A stretch of DNA of 64,000 nt from Halalkalibaculum roseum (GTDB lineage Bacteria > Bacteroidota > Rhodothermia > Balneolales > Balneolaceae). The number at the start of each line of letters is the position of its first letter. Position 1 is the first letter of the stretch. The notes beneath the pieces were generated by a model that was not told the DNA's origin, searched no databases, and saw nothing but the letters and a program-made list of their open reading frames with translations. The DNA lies in contig NZ_JAALLT010000002.1 of NCBI RefSeq assembly GCF_011059145.1, forward strand, positions 434,001 to 498,000, given 5' to 3'. Positions 43,448 through 51,879 of the stretch are shown here, one piece after another. The position numbers and the translations under genes were made by a program.

Positions 43448-43999
43448 TTAAGAAGCTGCTTGATTTCGTTTTTCCAGTTTCGGCATTTGCATCGATTCAA
43501 ACTCCGGCATCCTTCCTTCCCGGAGGTTCTTGATCAGTTCGTCGGCTTTTTCTTCGGTCAGGTTATTCACATAGACACCATTGGTCACCTGTAGCATGGG
43601 AGCGTAACCGCAAGCACCCAGACACTCAACTTCCTGTATGCTGAACATACCGTCATCAGTTGTTTCACCGGCTTTGATGCCAAGCTCGTCCTCGAGGTGG
43701 TGAAGAATCTCATAGCCTCCGCAAAGCTGACAGCTAAGACAGGTGCAGACATCCAGCACAAATTTGCCCATCTCTTCTTTATAGTATTGTGTATAAAAAC
43801 TTGCTACGCCATGAACATGAGCGGCCGGCAAATCCAGAGTCTCTGCGACTAACTGCTGTACTTCCGGTTCTACATGCCCGTACTTTCTTTGGGCTACCCA
43901 TAGCACCTGCAATGTTGCAGCCTTTACTGTAGGAAACTTTGCTTTGATCTTCTCGATCTCATCGAGTTCTTCTTGTGTGAATGACAATTCAGCCATCAA
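43448..43999 (-). CDS. nuoE: NADH-quinone oxidoreductase subunit E ([2Fe-2S])
   Basis: The 183-residue protein has a thioredoxin-like fold with four cluster Cys: VCTCLSCQLCGG (the two at spacing CxxxxC) and VECLGACGYAPM (CxxxC). It forms the NADH-oxidising module with NuoF. The C-terminus is longer and basic (MPKLEKRNQAAS). Two bases separate it from nuoF; a 94-base hairpin spacer separates it from nuoD. Confidence 0.95.
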   Translation of the reverse strand: MMAELSFTQEELDEIEKIKAKFPTVKAATLQVLWVAQRKYGHVEPEVQQLVAETLDLPAAHVHGVASFYTQYYKEEMGKFVLDVCTCLSCQLCGGYEILHHLEDELGIKAGETTDDGMFSIQEVECLGACGYAPMLQVTNGVYVNNLTEEKADELIKNLREGRMPEFESMQMPKLEKRNQAAS

Positions 44000-44011
44000 A
44001 TCTAGTTTTGA

Positions 44012-44092
44012 GTTGTTGAGTTCTTGAATTATTGATTTTTTTAAAACTGTTTTTCATTCAGTAAATCAATAATTCGGCAATTCAATAATTAA
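44012..44092. repeat. long imperfect inverted repeat filling the nuoD-nuoE spacer
   Basis: GAATTATTGATTT (44026-44038) and AAATCAATAATTC (44063-44075) pair perfectly, and the outer parts (TGTTGAGTTC on the left, CAATTCAATAAT on the right) extend the match with gaps. The 94-base spacer is almost all inverted repeat. Confidence 0.75.
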
Positions 44093-44093
44093 A

Positions 44094-45386
44094 TCACTTA
44101 TCTGCTTCGCCCATTACGGGATCCAGACCACCGATGATAACTACGGTGTCGGCTACCATTTCACCATCCAGTACATTTTCAAGTATCTGGAGATTGGCAA
44201 ATGAGCCGGTTTTAATTTTCATGCGCCAGGGGTGTCCCGTCCCGTCGCTTTTGATATAATATCCAAGTTCACCTTTCGGACCTTCAACAGCGTGATAGCA
44301 TTCTGCTCCTTCTGGAGGACAGATTCCGGTATCGGTCATCATAAAGTCATGAATCATACCTTCCATAGAGTAGTATACCTCGTCTTTCGACGGATAAGCT
44401 TGCTTGGCGTTATCGGTACGAACCGGACCTTTGGGCAGCTTATCCAGACATTGACGGATAATGCGGATGCTTTCATGCATTTCTTCCATCCGCACATAGT
44501 AGCGAGCCAGGTTATCACCTTCCAGGCGTGTAGGCACTTCAAATTCTACCTCGTCATAACGGGCATAGGGTTCTATCTTACGAATATCATAAGCATAACC
44601 GGAAGCGCGAAGGCTAGGCCCGGCAGCACCGTACTCCAGTGCATCCTCGGTATGTAGCACGCCGACATTTTCATTACGGTCAATGAAAATCCTGTTTCGA
44701 TCCAGCAGGCCATGCCAGTCTTTCAATTCCTGTGGGAATGTATTGACAAATTCCTTGATCATGGCAATACAGTCATCCGTCATATCATTGGCTACTCCGC
44801 CGATACGAGAATGCGAAATAGTGAAACGGTGGCCGCCCAGGTTATCAAAAATATCATATAGTTTTTCTCTTTCCCGGAAAGTCCAAATAAAGAAGGAAAT
44901 AGCTCCGGCATCCATCACCATAGTTCCAAGCCACAGCAGGTGGGAGGAGATTCGAGCAAGCTCACATCCGATCATACGTATATAATGGGCTCGCTCGGGA
45001 ACTTCTACATTTGCAATTTTTTCAACCGCCGTACACAATGCAACGTTGTTGCTGTATGGCGAAAGGTAGTCCATGCGATCGGTATAAGGCATGAACTCCT
45101 GGTAGGTCTTGTTTTCGGCAATTTTTTCAACCCCGCGATGTAGGTATCCGATATCCACCTTCGTCTTTTCGATAACTTCACCGTTGAGCTGAAGTATCAA
45201 ACGCAACACACCGTGAGTCGCGGGGTGCTGGGGACCCATATTGAGTACCATTTTGGTATTGAGCGGATCTTCATCCTCAATACTTTCAATAGTGGTATGT
45301 TTATCCTCAAGCGCCTGGTATATAGACTCCTGGTGCTCCTTGAAAAACTTCGGTTTTACCTTATCTAAAATATTTTGATTCTTCAT
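44094..45386 (-). CDS. nuoD: NADH-quinone oxidoreductase subunit D
   Basis: The 430-residue, 49-kDa-type subunit starts its core with MGPQHPATHGVLRLIL (about 50-65), with the quinone-site His and the GYLHRGVEKIAE block, and ends with the family's GGLDPVMGEADK. It forms the quinone pocket with NuoB. nuoC is a separate gene here (no nuoCD fusion), 4 bases upstream. Normal length. Confidence 0.97.
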   Translation of the reverse strand: MKNQNILDKVKPKFFKEHQESIYQALEDKHTTIESIEDEDPLNTKMVLNMGPQHPATHGVLRLILQLNGEVIEKTKVDIGYLHRGVEKIAENKTYQEFMPYTDRMDYLSPYSNNVALCTAVEKIANVEVPERAHYIRMIGCELARISSHLLWLGTMVMDAGAISFFIWTFREREKLYDIFDNLGGHRFTISHSRIGGVANDMTDDCIAMIKEFVNTFPQELKDWHGLLDRNRIFIDRNENVGVLHTEDALEYGAAGPSLRASGYAYDIRKIEPYARYDEVEFEVPTRLEGDNLARYYVRMEEMHESIRIIRQCLDKLPKGPVRTDNAKQAYPSKDEVYYSMEGMIHDFMMTDTGICPPEGAECYHAVEGPKGELGYYIKSDGTGHPWRMKIKTGSFANLQILENVLDGEMVADTVVIIGGLDPVMGEADK

Positions 45387-45390
45387 GAAT

Positions 45391-45903
45391 CTATTCTGTA
45401 TCGGGAGTTGTATTTGGCAATTCTATGGAACCCGGGATACCCAGCAGAGGAAATTCTTTGCGCATTGGGTAGTAGTCAAAGTCCTGAGGCATAAATATTC
45501 TTCGCATATCCGGGTGACCGGTAAACTGAATGCCGAACATGTCGTACACTTCACGCTCCGGCCAGTTGGCGGATTTCCAGACGCCGGTTACCGATTGAAT
45601 GACAGGATTGCTCTCTTCCAGGTGTACCTTTACAAACAGGCGAATCTGATCTTTCAGGGAAACCATGTTGTAAACCACTTCAAAGCGCTGTTTGGAAGTG
45701 AAATTGTCAGCCCCAAATACATCACCCAGATAGCTGAAGTGGCACTCCTTTTTAAGAAATGAACAGATATCAACGATGGCATCTGCTTCCACCCGAACAA
45801 ATGTATCCCCGGATGACTGGTACGCTTCGATAAAGGAATCAGGAAAAGCTTCCGAAAGTTTATCGATTACCTCTTGGTGTTTTTCAGATAGTTCTAAAGC
45901 CAT
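45391..45903 (-). CDS. nuoC: NADH-quinone oxidoreductase subunit C
   Basis: The 170-residue, 30-kDa-type subunit has the signature ANWPEREVYDMFGIQFTGHPDMRRI (residues about 110-134). It supports the NuoB/NuoD interface in the peripheral arm. One base separates it from the nuoB stop. Confidence 0.96.
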   Translation of the reverse strand: MALELSEKHQEVIDKLSEAFPDSFIEAYQSSGDTFVRVEADAIVDICSFLKKECHFSYLGDVFGADNFTSKQRFEVVYNMVSLKDQIRLFVKVHLEESNPVIQSVTGVWKSANWPEREVYDMFGIQFTGHPDMRRIFMPQDFDYYPMRKEFPLLGIPGSIELPNTTPDTE

Positions 45904-45904
45904 A

Positions 45905-46387
45905 TTAAGTATCCAGCATTACGGAGTGTTCGGTTCGAATCTTGTCCTGTATTTTCATCAGTGCATGTATCACAGCATCCGGACGGGGAGGGCAGCCGGA
46001 GATGTAGGCATCTACGGGAAGAAAGTTATCACAACCCTGAACCACACCATAGCAACGGTGCATGCCACCTGTTGATGCACAAGCCCCCATAGCTATACAC
46101 CATTTTGGATCAGGCATTTGGTCCCAGATGCGGCGGATAGCATGAGCCATCTTGTAGTTGACCCAACCGGCGACGATCATCACGTCACTTTGTCTCGGTG
46201 AGAAACGAAAAACCTCTGATCCGAAACGCGAAACATCGTAGCGGGGACCGGCGAAAGCCATCATCTCAATGGCGCAACAAGCCAGTCCCATAGGCATCGG
46301 CCATGCGGCATTAGATCGTGCCCAGTTAACCAGCGTGTCAATTTTAGTAGTGAGGTATCCCTCACCAAGTGCACTTTCAAGACCCAT
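45905..46387 (-). CDS. nuoB: NADH-quinone oxidoreductase subunit B (cluster N2)
   Basis: The 160-residue protein carries the N2 4Fe-4S ligands: [10 protein letters not shown] (two adjacent Cys), [12 protein letters not shown] and SGCPPRPD. N2 hands electrons to quinone. nuoA lies 11 bases upstream. Confidence 0.97.
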   Translation of the reverse strand: MGLESALGEGYLTTKIDTLVNWARSNAAWPMPMGLACCAIEMMAFAGPRYDVSRFGSEVFRFSPRQSDVMIVAGWVNYKMAHAIRRIWDQMPDPKWCIAMGACASTGGMHRCYGVVQGCDNFLPVDAYISGCPPRPDAVIHALMKIQDKIRTEHSVMLDT

Positions 46388-46398
46388 AATTATCTCGG

Positions 46399-46779
46399 TT
46401 AGTTTTCTAAAAGTTGTCTTTTGATGTCCCAGTCAACAGTTCCTTTTTTAAGGGTGTAAAGCAGACCGATAAAGAGTACAGTTATAAAGAAAATCATTGC
46501 TATAAGCGTTCCGACACCAAGTTCGAGGTACTGAACGGCCCAGGGATAAATAAATACGACCTCAAGGTCGAACACGATAAATTCCATTGCTACCAGGTAA
46601 AAACTGATTGAGTATCGTTCGTCGGCTTCACCTACCGGGTCCATGCCGCTTTCATAGGGATTCAGCTTGTTGGTATTCGGACGGTAGGGGCCAAGTATGC
46701 GGGAAAGCGTCATCAACAAAATGGCAAGTACAATAGCGACGCCTGCCGTTATAAGTATTGGTAGATAATTAGTGAGCAT
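46399..46779 (-). CDS. nuoA: NADH-quinone oxidoreductase subunit A
   Basis: The 126-residue, three-helix subunit starts the operon. It has [19 protein letters not shown] and [15 protein letters not shown], the usual NuoA signatures around the acidic patch in helix two. No strong Shine-Dalgarno is visible; the promoter lies in the 162 bases upstream. Confidence 0.95.
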   Translation of the reverse strand: MLTNYLPILITAGVAIVLAILLMTLSRILGPYRPNTNKLNPYESGMDPVGEADERYSISFYLVAMEFIVFDLEVVFIYPWAVQYLELGVGTLIAMIFFITVLFIGLLYTLKKGTVDWDIKRQLLEN

Positions 46780-46870
46780 CTGAATTTAACCGTGTTCTGA
46801 TTTGAGCAAGAAATTAGGGTCAATTGCTAGCAATGTCAATGAAAATAAGGCAGGGAATATAGAATTTCTG

Positions 46871-46899
46871 AGCCACAAAACATATGAAAGTCTGTGGCT
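46871..46899. terminator. hairpin between the SET-domain gene and nuoA
   Basis: AGCCACA (46871-46877) pairs with TGTGGCT (46893-46899) in the gap between two minus-strand genes. On the minus strand it follows the SET gene's stop by 43 bases; the T-tract is weak, so termination is only possible. Confidence 0.45.
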
Positions 46900-46941
46900 T
46901 TTACTATTTAAAATGAGTATAAATTCCGGGATTTACCTAAG

Positions 46942-47535
46942 TTACTCATCCTTATTTAGTCTCAGATTCAGAACCGACTGATATCCCTCCCCGGTATCCA
47001 GAAATTGCTGAAGTGCATTGCGAGTGTCATTATCCAAAAAGGAGAGCAAAGGCTGTTCGACATTATTCAGATGCTGCAGGGAATTACAGACTATCTGATC
47101 CCATTCCCGGTAATGTACATCGAGGTCGTGATCGCTTACCGTTTTTCTACAGTTTGACTTATCGCAGCTGAGCTCCATGGCATACTCAATATTGAACATT
47201 CCGTACTCATCAGTAATTTCTTCCCCTGCAGCTATATTGCGGATAGCAATTTCAAATCCATAACCGGTACTCATGGTATTGCAGCAACAGCAGTGGTTCA
47301 CATACTTTGCATTGTCCCAGCTTAAAATGCGCACGCCGTCCTCATCCATATAGCTATATGTTTCGATAATAGTACTCAATTCCGGATGTTCCATTCGAGG
47401 ATCATCGGGTGCGATCTCAATTTCCAGGGGATCTTTGACATAGGTGATGGTACCTATGGGAATTCCTTTGGTAGCGAAAATACCCCGACCTTTGGTTTTA
47501 TTGACTTGTCTTAGTTCGGTATGAGGATGGATCAT
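46942..47535 (-). CDS. SET-domain protein (putative lysine methyltransferase)
   Basis: The 197-residue protein begins with a SET core: KGRGIFATKGIPIGTITY (residues 15-32), KYVNHCCCCNTM (SAM-site NHxC motif, about 77-88) and IAAGEEITDEYGMF (about 99-112). Residues 115-140 contain CDKSNCRKTV, like a post-SET Cys cluster. A C-terminal helical region of about 50 residues follows. Bacterial SET proteins methylate lysine in a few known cases; the target here is unknown. It is a single gene upstream of nuoA with a 162-base gap. Confidence 0.8.
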   Translation of the reverse strand: MIHPHTELRQVNKTKGRGIFATKGIPIGTITYVKDPLEIEIAPDDPRMEHPELSTIIETYSYMDEDGVRILSWDNAKYVNHCCCCNTMSTGYGFEIAIRNIAAGEEITDEYGMFNIEYAMELSCDKSNCRKTVSDHDLDVHYREWDQIVCNSLQHLNNVEQPLLSFLDNDTRNALQQFLDTGEGYQSVLNLRLNKDE

Positions 47536-47705
47536 CGGGTGGTTCTCCTAGAATAGTGGTTTTTGGACAGCAGATTTTTACCGGTGGGATGCAGGACGTA
47601 TTAACAGCAATCAGTCACCGGATCATTAAACAGCCGGTTTTCTCTCGACAACTATACTATGTTATATAAAGTATTGATTAAAAACTATATGTCGCTGTAT
47701 TTATT

Positions 47706-48080
47706 TCAGCAGGTTGAGTGGATTAGTGCGCCAACCTTCTTAGTCTCTGCAAGGTCATTGTATTCAGAAATTGCTTTTTCTGTTTGAAGTATTTTGTATT
47801 CAAGCTGCTTCTCTTCCAGGAGCAGGCGGGTTTCCTCTTTGGTTCGCAATCGTTCGTTGACCCCTTTGGAAAGTATGATAACCTCGCAGTCATGATCCAA
47901 AAGTGCCTGCACATCGGCCGGTTGTATACCGGGCACGTGGCTGGTGCCTGTTTCATTCCAGTCCCACTCTTCGGATCCACCGGGATAGAGTTTGGCATCC
48001 TTGTAACTGTTCCCGTCAGAGGTTTCCAGGTGTCCCCAGCTGAAAGAAGTAATTTTCGGAGATTTGGTTTTATTGTTCAT
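47706..48080 (-). CDS. Mth938/AAMDC-like domain protein
   Basis: The 124-residue protein has the Mth938 fold pattern: KITSFSWGHLETSDGNSYKDAKLYPGG, WDWNETGTSHVPGIQPADVQALLDH, and VIILSKGVNERLRT. Members include human AAMDC and archaeal Mth938; bacterial activity is not known. It stands alone, divergent from the bifunctional-nuclease gene 148 bases away. The 170-base gap before the SET gene shows nothing. Confidence 0.8.
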   Translation of the reverse strand: MNNKTKSPKITSFSWGHLETSDGNSYKDAKLYPGGSEEWDWNETGTSHVPGIQPADVQALLDHDCEVIILSKGVNERLRTKEETRLLLEEKQLEYKILQTEKAISEYNDLAETKKVGALIHSTC

Positions 48081-48228
48081 AACATTTCATTTTATTCACT
48101 TCTTTATATTTACTACAATATTTGCAGATATTACGTTTATCCTTTGCCCGTTTAAAGTTTACGACAACAACAAAAATCAGTACCTTTAACGGTGAAATTA
48201 ACTGACACCTAAAATAAAATTGTGACCA

Positions 48229-48804
48229 TTGAGTAAAGTAAAAATGGACATTCTCGGGCTTTCAACGAGCCCAAGCAGCGGCGGTGCCTATGCACTGATA
48301 TTAAACGAAGTTGAAGGCAATCGCAGACTGCCTATTATAATAGGTACATTTGAAGCACAGGCCATAGCCCTCGAGCTCGAACACATCAAGCCGCCCCGGC
48401 CAATGACTCACGATTTGCTGAAGAATGTCATTCAAACCTTTGGTGCTGAGATCAAACAAGTTTTCATCAATGATCTCAGTGAGGGAACGTTTTTTGCACG
48501 TATTATATATAGTAACAATGGTGACCAGATGGAGCAGGATGCCAGACCCAGCGATGCGATAGCCCTGGCTGTAAGGTTTAATGCTCCGATTTATGTTGCT
48601 GATGAAATTCTCAACGAAGCCGGAATTGTATCGGAAGAACAAGAAGGAGGTACGGAAGTGACTACAGGTGAAGGCGCGAAAGATAAACCAGCTGAGATGA
48701 GCAAGCTCGAAAAACTTGAGAAGGAATTACAAACGGCCATTGATACAGAGAACTACGAAAAGGCCGCCCGCTTACGGGATGAAATACAGAAGCTAAAAGG
48801 GTAA
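48229..48804 (+). CDS. bifunctional nuclease (DUF151) with C-terminal UvrB/UvrC motif
   Basis: The 191-residue protein has the DUF151/BFN domain (MDILGLSTSPSSGGAYALIL and LPIIIGTFEAQAIALELEHIKPPRPMTHDL, about 6-65; DARPSDAIALAVRF near 105-118), a linker, and a UVR motif (LEKELQTAIDTENYEKAARLRDEI). BFN proteins bind or cut DNA/RNA. The start shown is TTG; an ATG five codons later (48244) is possible, and the TTG start is supported by usual N-terminal length only. It is followed 4 bases on by bshC, likely one transcript. Confidence 0.88.
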   Translation: MSKVKMDILGLSTSPSSGGAYALILNEVEGNRRLPIIIGTFEAQAIALELEHIKPPRPMTHDLLKNVIQTFGAEIKQVFINDLSEGTFFARIIYSNNGDQMEQDARPSDAIALAVRFNAPIYVADEILNEAGIVSEEQEGGTEVTTGEGAKDKPAEMSKLEKLEKELQTAIDTENYEKAARLRDEIQKLKG

Positions 48805-48808
48805 GGGT

Positions 48809-50425
48809 TTGCAAATAAAAGACTATCCTTTCAGCAAACTGCCATTCTCAAATTTATTTCAGACCTACACTTCTGATTTCAGTAAACTGGAATCATACTT
48901 TGAGACCAATCCTTTTAATGAGGGCGATATTGTATCTCACGCCCAACAACTTGATTTCATAGGAGACAGGCATCGATCTTCCGAAATTCTTAAAGAGATC
49001 AACGAGAGGTACCAGCCTAACCATAAGGTATTCGATAACATTGACAAACTTGCCCGTAAAGATACCCTCGCCATAGTTACCGGTCAGCAGCTTGGGGTTT
49101 TTGGCGGACCTCTCTACACGGTCTTCAAGATTCTTGGGACGATACATCTTGCCAAGAGGTTTGAACGTCAACTTCAGAAGCCGGTTGTTCCTGTCTTTTG
49201 GCTAGCCGATGAAGACCACGATTATGAGGAAGTACAGAGTGTAAATATCATCAATGGAGATGATATTGAAACATTTTCGCTGCCTGATAAAAGCGGAAAC
49301 CTGCCCCCGGTGGCAGAACTGAAATTTCCTGATGAGCTGGAATCCTTGAAAAAGAATGTTAGAGAGTGTCTCTATGAAACCGATTTCTCAGATGAACTAT
49401 GGGATGTTTTGGATCATGCATTTCAGGCCGGCAAACGATTTGATTATGCATTCGGTGATTTTGTAGCCAAACTCTTCTCGAAATACGGCCTGGTATTGGC
49501 CGGCAGTAATCATCCGGCAGTCAAGGAGCACACAAAACAGTGCATGAAGGATGCCATAAGCAATGCCGATGAGATGCGTGAAGCTCTCGAAAAGCAGAGC
49601 AACAAACTAAATAGAGACTATCACCAACAGGTTACTCTTTATGATTCGAACCTCTTTTACCTTCATGAGGAAGACGGCAGACAGAAGATCAGCAGAAATG
49701 GTGACGGTTGGAAAACGGATTCAGGAAAAGAGTGGCAAACGCAAGAACTGGTTAATGAAATAGATACTGATCCCGAAAAGTTCTCACCAAATGTATTCCT
49801 GCGACCTATTCTTCAGGATTATTTCCTACCTACCCTTGGCTATGTGGCCGGACCCGGGGAGACGGCATACTATGGACAGATGAAGCTTTTTTATCAAAAC
49901 TTCGGGCTCAGAATGCCGGTTATTTTTCCGCGTTTGAGTGCAACTTTCATTGAGCCGGCTATTGACCGCATTCTGGACGAGCTGCCATTCGATCTCTATG
50001 AATATGACAGCCGCATTGAAGATCTCGAATCGGAATTTGTAGACCGTACCGAACAGGTTGATATCGAAGCCATTTTTTCTGATTGGAAAGAAAAAGTAGA
50101 ATCAATAAGCAGTGAAAAAACGGAAAGCATCAAAGAGATTGATCCTACTCTGGAAGGCGCAGCAGGAAAGGCATCCTCAGTGTATATGGGCGAGTTAGAT
50201 AAACTGAAGGGAAAAGTGTACCGCGCAGTAAAACAGCAAGAGCAGACCCAGTTAAATCGTATCAAAAAAATTAAGTCGCAGCTGTTTCCTAATGGTGCCC
50301 CGCAGGAGCGCGTTGTTGCAAGCATATATTTCATGAACAAATATGGGATTTCTATCTGGGATGAACTGCTGGGAAGCCTGGATGAGGATGAGCACTTCAA
50401 TTCGCATAAATTAATTTCCCTATAG
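48809..50425 (+). CDS. bshC: bacillithiol synthase (cysteine-adding enzyme)
   Basis: The 538-residue enzyme joins cysteine to GlcN-malate, the last step of bacillithiol synthesis. Family marks: VTGQQLGVFGGPLYTVFK (about 91-108), PVFWLADEDHDYEEV (about 128-142), GPGETAYYGQ, and a long C-terminal coiled coil (about 440-500). The start is TTG with GGGTAAGGG just before; no in-frame ATG occurs for about 250 codons, so TTG is nearly certain. A PIG-L deacetylase at 8.6 kb may supply an earlier step; bshA is not in the window. Confidence 0.95.
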   Translation: MQIKDYPFSKLPFSNLFQTYTSDFSKLESYFETNPFNEGDIVSHAQQLDFIGDRHRSSEILKEINERYQPNHKVFDNIDKLARKDTLAIVTGQQLGVFGGPLYTVFKILGTIHLAKRFERQLQKPVVPVFWLADEDHDYEEVQSVNIINGDDIETFSLPDKSGNLPPVAELKFPDELESLKKNVRECLYETDFSDELWDVLDHAFQAGKRFDYAFGDFVAKLFSKYGLVLAGSNHPAVKEHTKQCMKDAISNADEMREALEKQSNKLNRDYHQQVTLYDSNLFYLHEEDGRQKISRNGDGWKTDSGKEWQTQELVNEIDTDPEKFSPNVFLRPILQDYFLPTLGYVAGPGETAYYGQMKLFYQNFGLRMPVIFPRLSATFIEPAIDRILDELPFDLYEYDSRIEDLESEFVDRTEQVDIEAIFSDWKEKVESISSEKTESIKEIDPTLEGAAGKASSVYMGELDKLKGKVYRAVKQQEQTQLNRIKKIKSQLFPNGAPQERVVASIYFMNKYGISIWDELLGSLDEDEHFNSHKLISL

Positions 50426-50426
50426 T

Positions 50427-50996
50427 TTGGATTTATCACAACGAAAGCAGGCAATGCGGGAGCAGCTTCTGAAAGTTCGGTCTGAACTGGGTACAGCTGA
50501 ATACAGGGAAAAATCAGATCAAATAATAACACGCCTGAAAACCGAAGCCGAGTTCAAATCAGCAGAGGTAATCCACTGCTACGTCTCCATGAACGAACGC
50601 AGGGAAGTGAATACGCACGGATTGCTCGAGAACCTAGTCAATAGCAAGAAAAAGCCGGTAGTCTCCATTACCCATTTTGACGACGGTACGCTTTCTCACA
50701 GGTATCTGGAGTCGATGGATGATCTTAAGGAGAACAAATGGGGCGTTTTGGAACCTGTGAGAGGAGAAGTAGCAGCCCTGGATGAATTCGAGCTTGTGAT
50801 CGTGCCCATGGTTGGAGGTGATAGGAAGAAGAACAGGATCGGTTACGGGAAAGGGTTCTACGATCGCTTTCTCCGGGAGGTAAGCTGTCCGGCAATCGGA
50901 CTACTCTTTGACAGGTGCCTGGTTGAGTCGGTTCCGGTAGAGTCTTTTGATGTAGCCCTCGATAAATGTATCACAGAGAGTAAAATTATTTCCTAA
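50427..50996 (+). CDS. 5-formyltetrahydrofolate cyclo-ligase
   Basis: The 189-residue protein recycles 5-formyl-THF to 5,10-methenyl-THF with ATP. It has the N-terminal RKQAMREQLLKVRSEL and the C-terminal substrate/ATP loop RIGYGKGFYDRFL (about 131-143), as in FthC/YgfA. The reading frame starts with TTG one base after the bshC stop; ATG at 50454 is also possible but would trim the first helix. Tightly linked to bshC. Confidence 0.9.
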   Translation: MDLSQRKQAMREQLLKVRSELGTAEYREKSDQIITRLKTEAEFKSAEVIHCYVSMNERREVNTHGLLENLVNSKKKPVVSITHFDDGTLSHRYLESMDDLKENKWGVLEPVRGEVAALDEFELVIVPMVGGDRKKNRIGYGKGFYDRFLREVSCPAIGLLFDRCLVESVPVESFDVALDKCITESKIIS

Positions 50997-51075
50997 TCTT
51001 TATTTAGTCACTGATTTAGTGTAACATATTATCCAGGTATTCGTATCGGTTTTCTAAACAAAAGAAGAAAAGATT

Positions 51076-51762
51076 ATGGCTGATAAAACCAAGGAAAAGA
51101 TACCTCATCAAACGCTGGACACCATGATGGAGTTCGAAGATCATGAGCTTCGCACTACCATGCAGGAATTTTTGGAAGAGGAGAAGAAAGCAAATACCAA
51201 CATTTGGAATTTTGCCACGATTGCCGGTATAGCAATGTTTTTTGTTGGTATGGTATACCTTGTTCAATCAATTGGATTGGGAATCGGTCCGGATCTGTCG
51301 GGGATAGTAGAAGTGATGCCTTTGATCGGCGGAATTCTGGTAACACTTGTTGGTTTCGGATTCCTTGTAGGTGACCGCAAAAAAGAGAAGAGCGAAAAGA
51401 AAAAGAAGAAAAAACAGAAATTCGATTTTGATTTTGATGACGATGTTCAGGAGGAGTTCAACTTGAAGAATGATCTTGACAGTAAATTTTCCGGTAAGAA
51501 ACGCTCATCCCGAGGCAGTCAAAGCTATGATTCTTTTGCCCTGCGGCAGTCCAAGAAACTTTATAAGTCCCGCAGCAATAAGAAATGGGCCGGAGTTTGC
51601 GGAGGACTGGCCAAGTATTTTGGAATCAGCGCGACCGTAGTTCGCCTGCTTTTCGTGATTACCTTTTTTGCCGGTTCCGGTACTTCCTTGCTGGTATACA
51701 TAGCCCTGGCTATAGCCCTCGACAAGGAGCCCCCCGAGTTAATGGATGATTTCAATTTCTAG
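51076..51762 (+). CDS. PspC-domain membrane protein
   Basis: The 228-residue protein has two membrane helices near 48-95 (TIAGIAMFFVGMVYLVQSIG and MPLIGGILVTLVGFGFLV), a Lys-rich and Asp-rich linker (about 100-150), and a C-terminal PspC domain (KKWAGVCGGLAKYFGISATVVRLLFVI, about 170-215). PspC domains belong to envelope-stress systems. No other psp gene is next to it. The acidic/basic linker is likely flexible. Confidence 0.85.
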   Translation: MADKTKEKIPHQTLDTMMEFEDHELRTTMQEFLEEEKKANTNIWNFATIAGIAMFFVGMVYLVQSIGLGIGPDLSGIVEVMPLIGGILVTLVGFGFLVGDRKKEKSEKKKKKKQKFDFDFDDDVQEEFNLKNDLDSKFSGKKRSSRGSQSYDSFALRQSKKLYKSRSNKKWAGVCGGLAKYFGISATVVRLLFVITFFAGSGTSLLVYIALAIALDKEPPELMDDFNF

Positions 51763-51778
51763 ATTATAGCCCTTATTT

Positions 51779-51806
51779 TTTACCACTCAGTGCACTTAGT
51801 GGTAAA
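51779..51806. promoter_or_regulatory. 28-bp palindrome between pspC-like gene and tmk
   Basis: TTTACCACT-C-AGTG and its mirror CACT-T-AGTGGTAAA form a near-perfect palindrome, one mismatched pair in 28 bases. It lies 16 bases after the PspC gene and 73 before the tmk start; it may be an operator for tmk or a terminator. Confidence 0.5.
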
Positions 51807-51879
51807 TTATTGCCTTTCAGAAATAGGTCTAAGGATTGTTATATTGGTCGAAAATTAAACGAAAAAATTAATTTCACCA

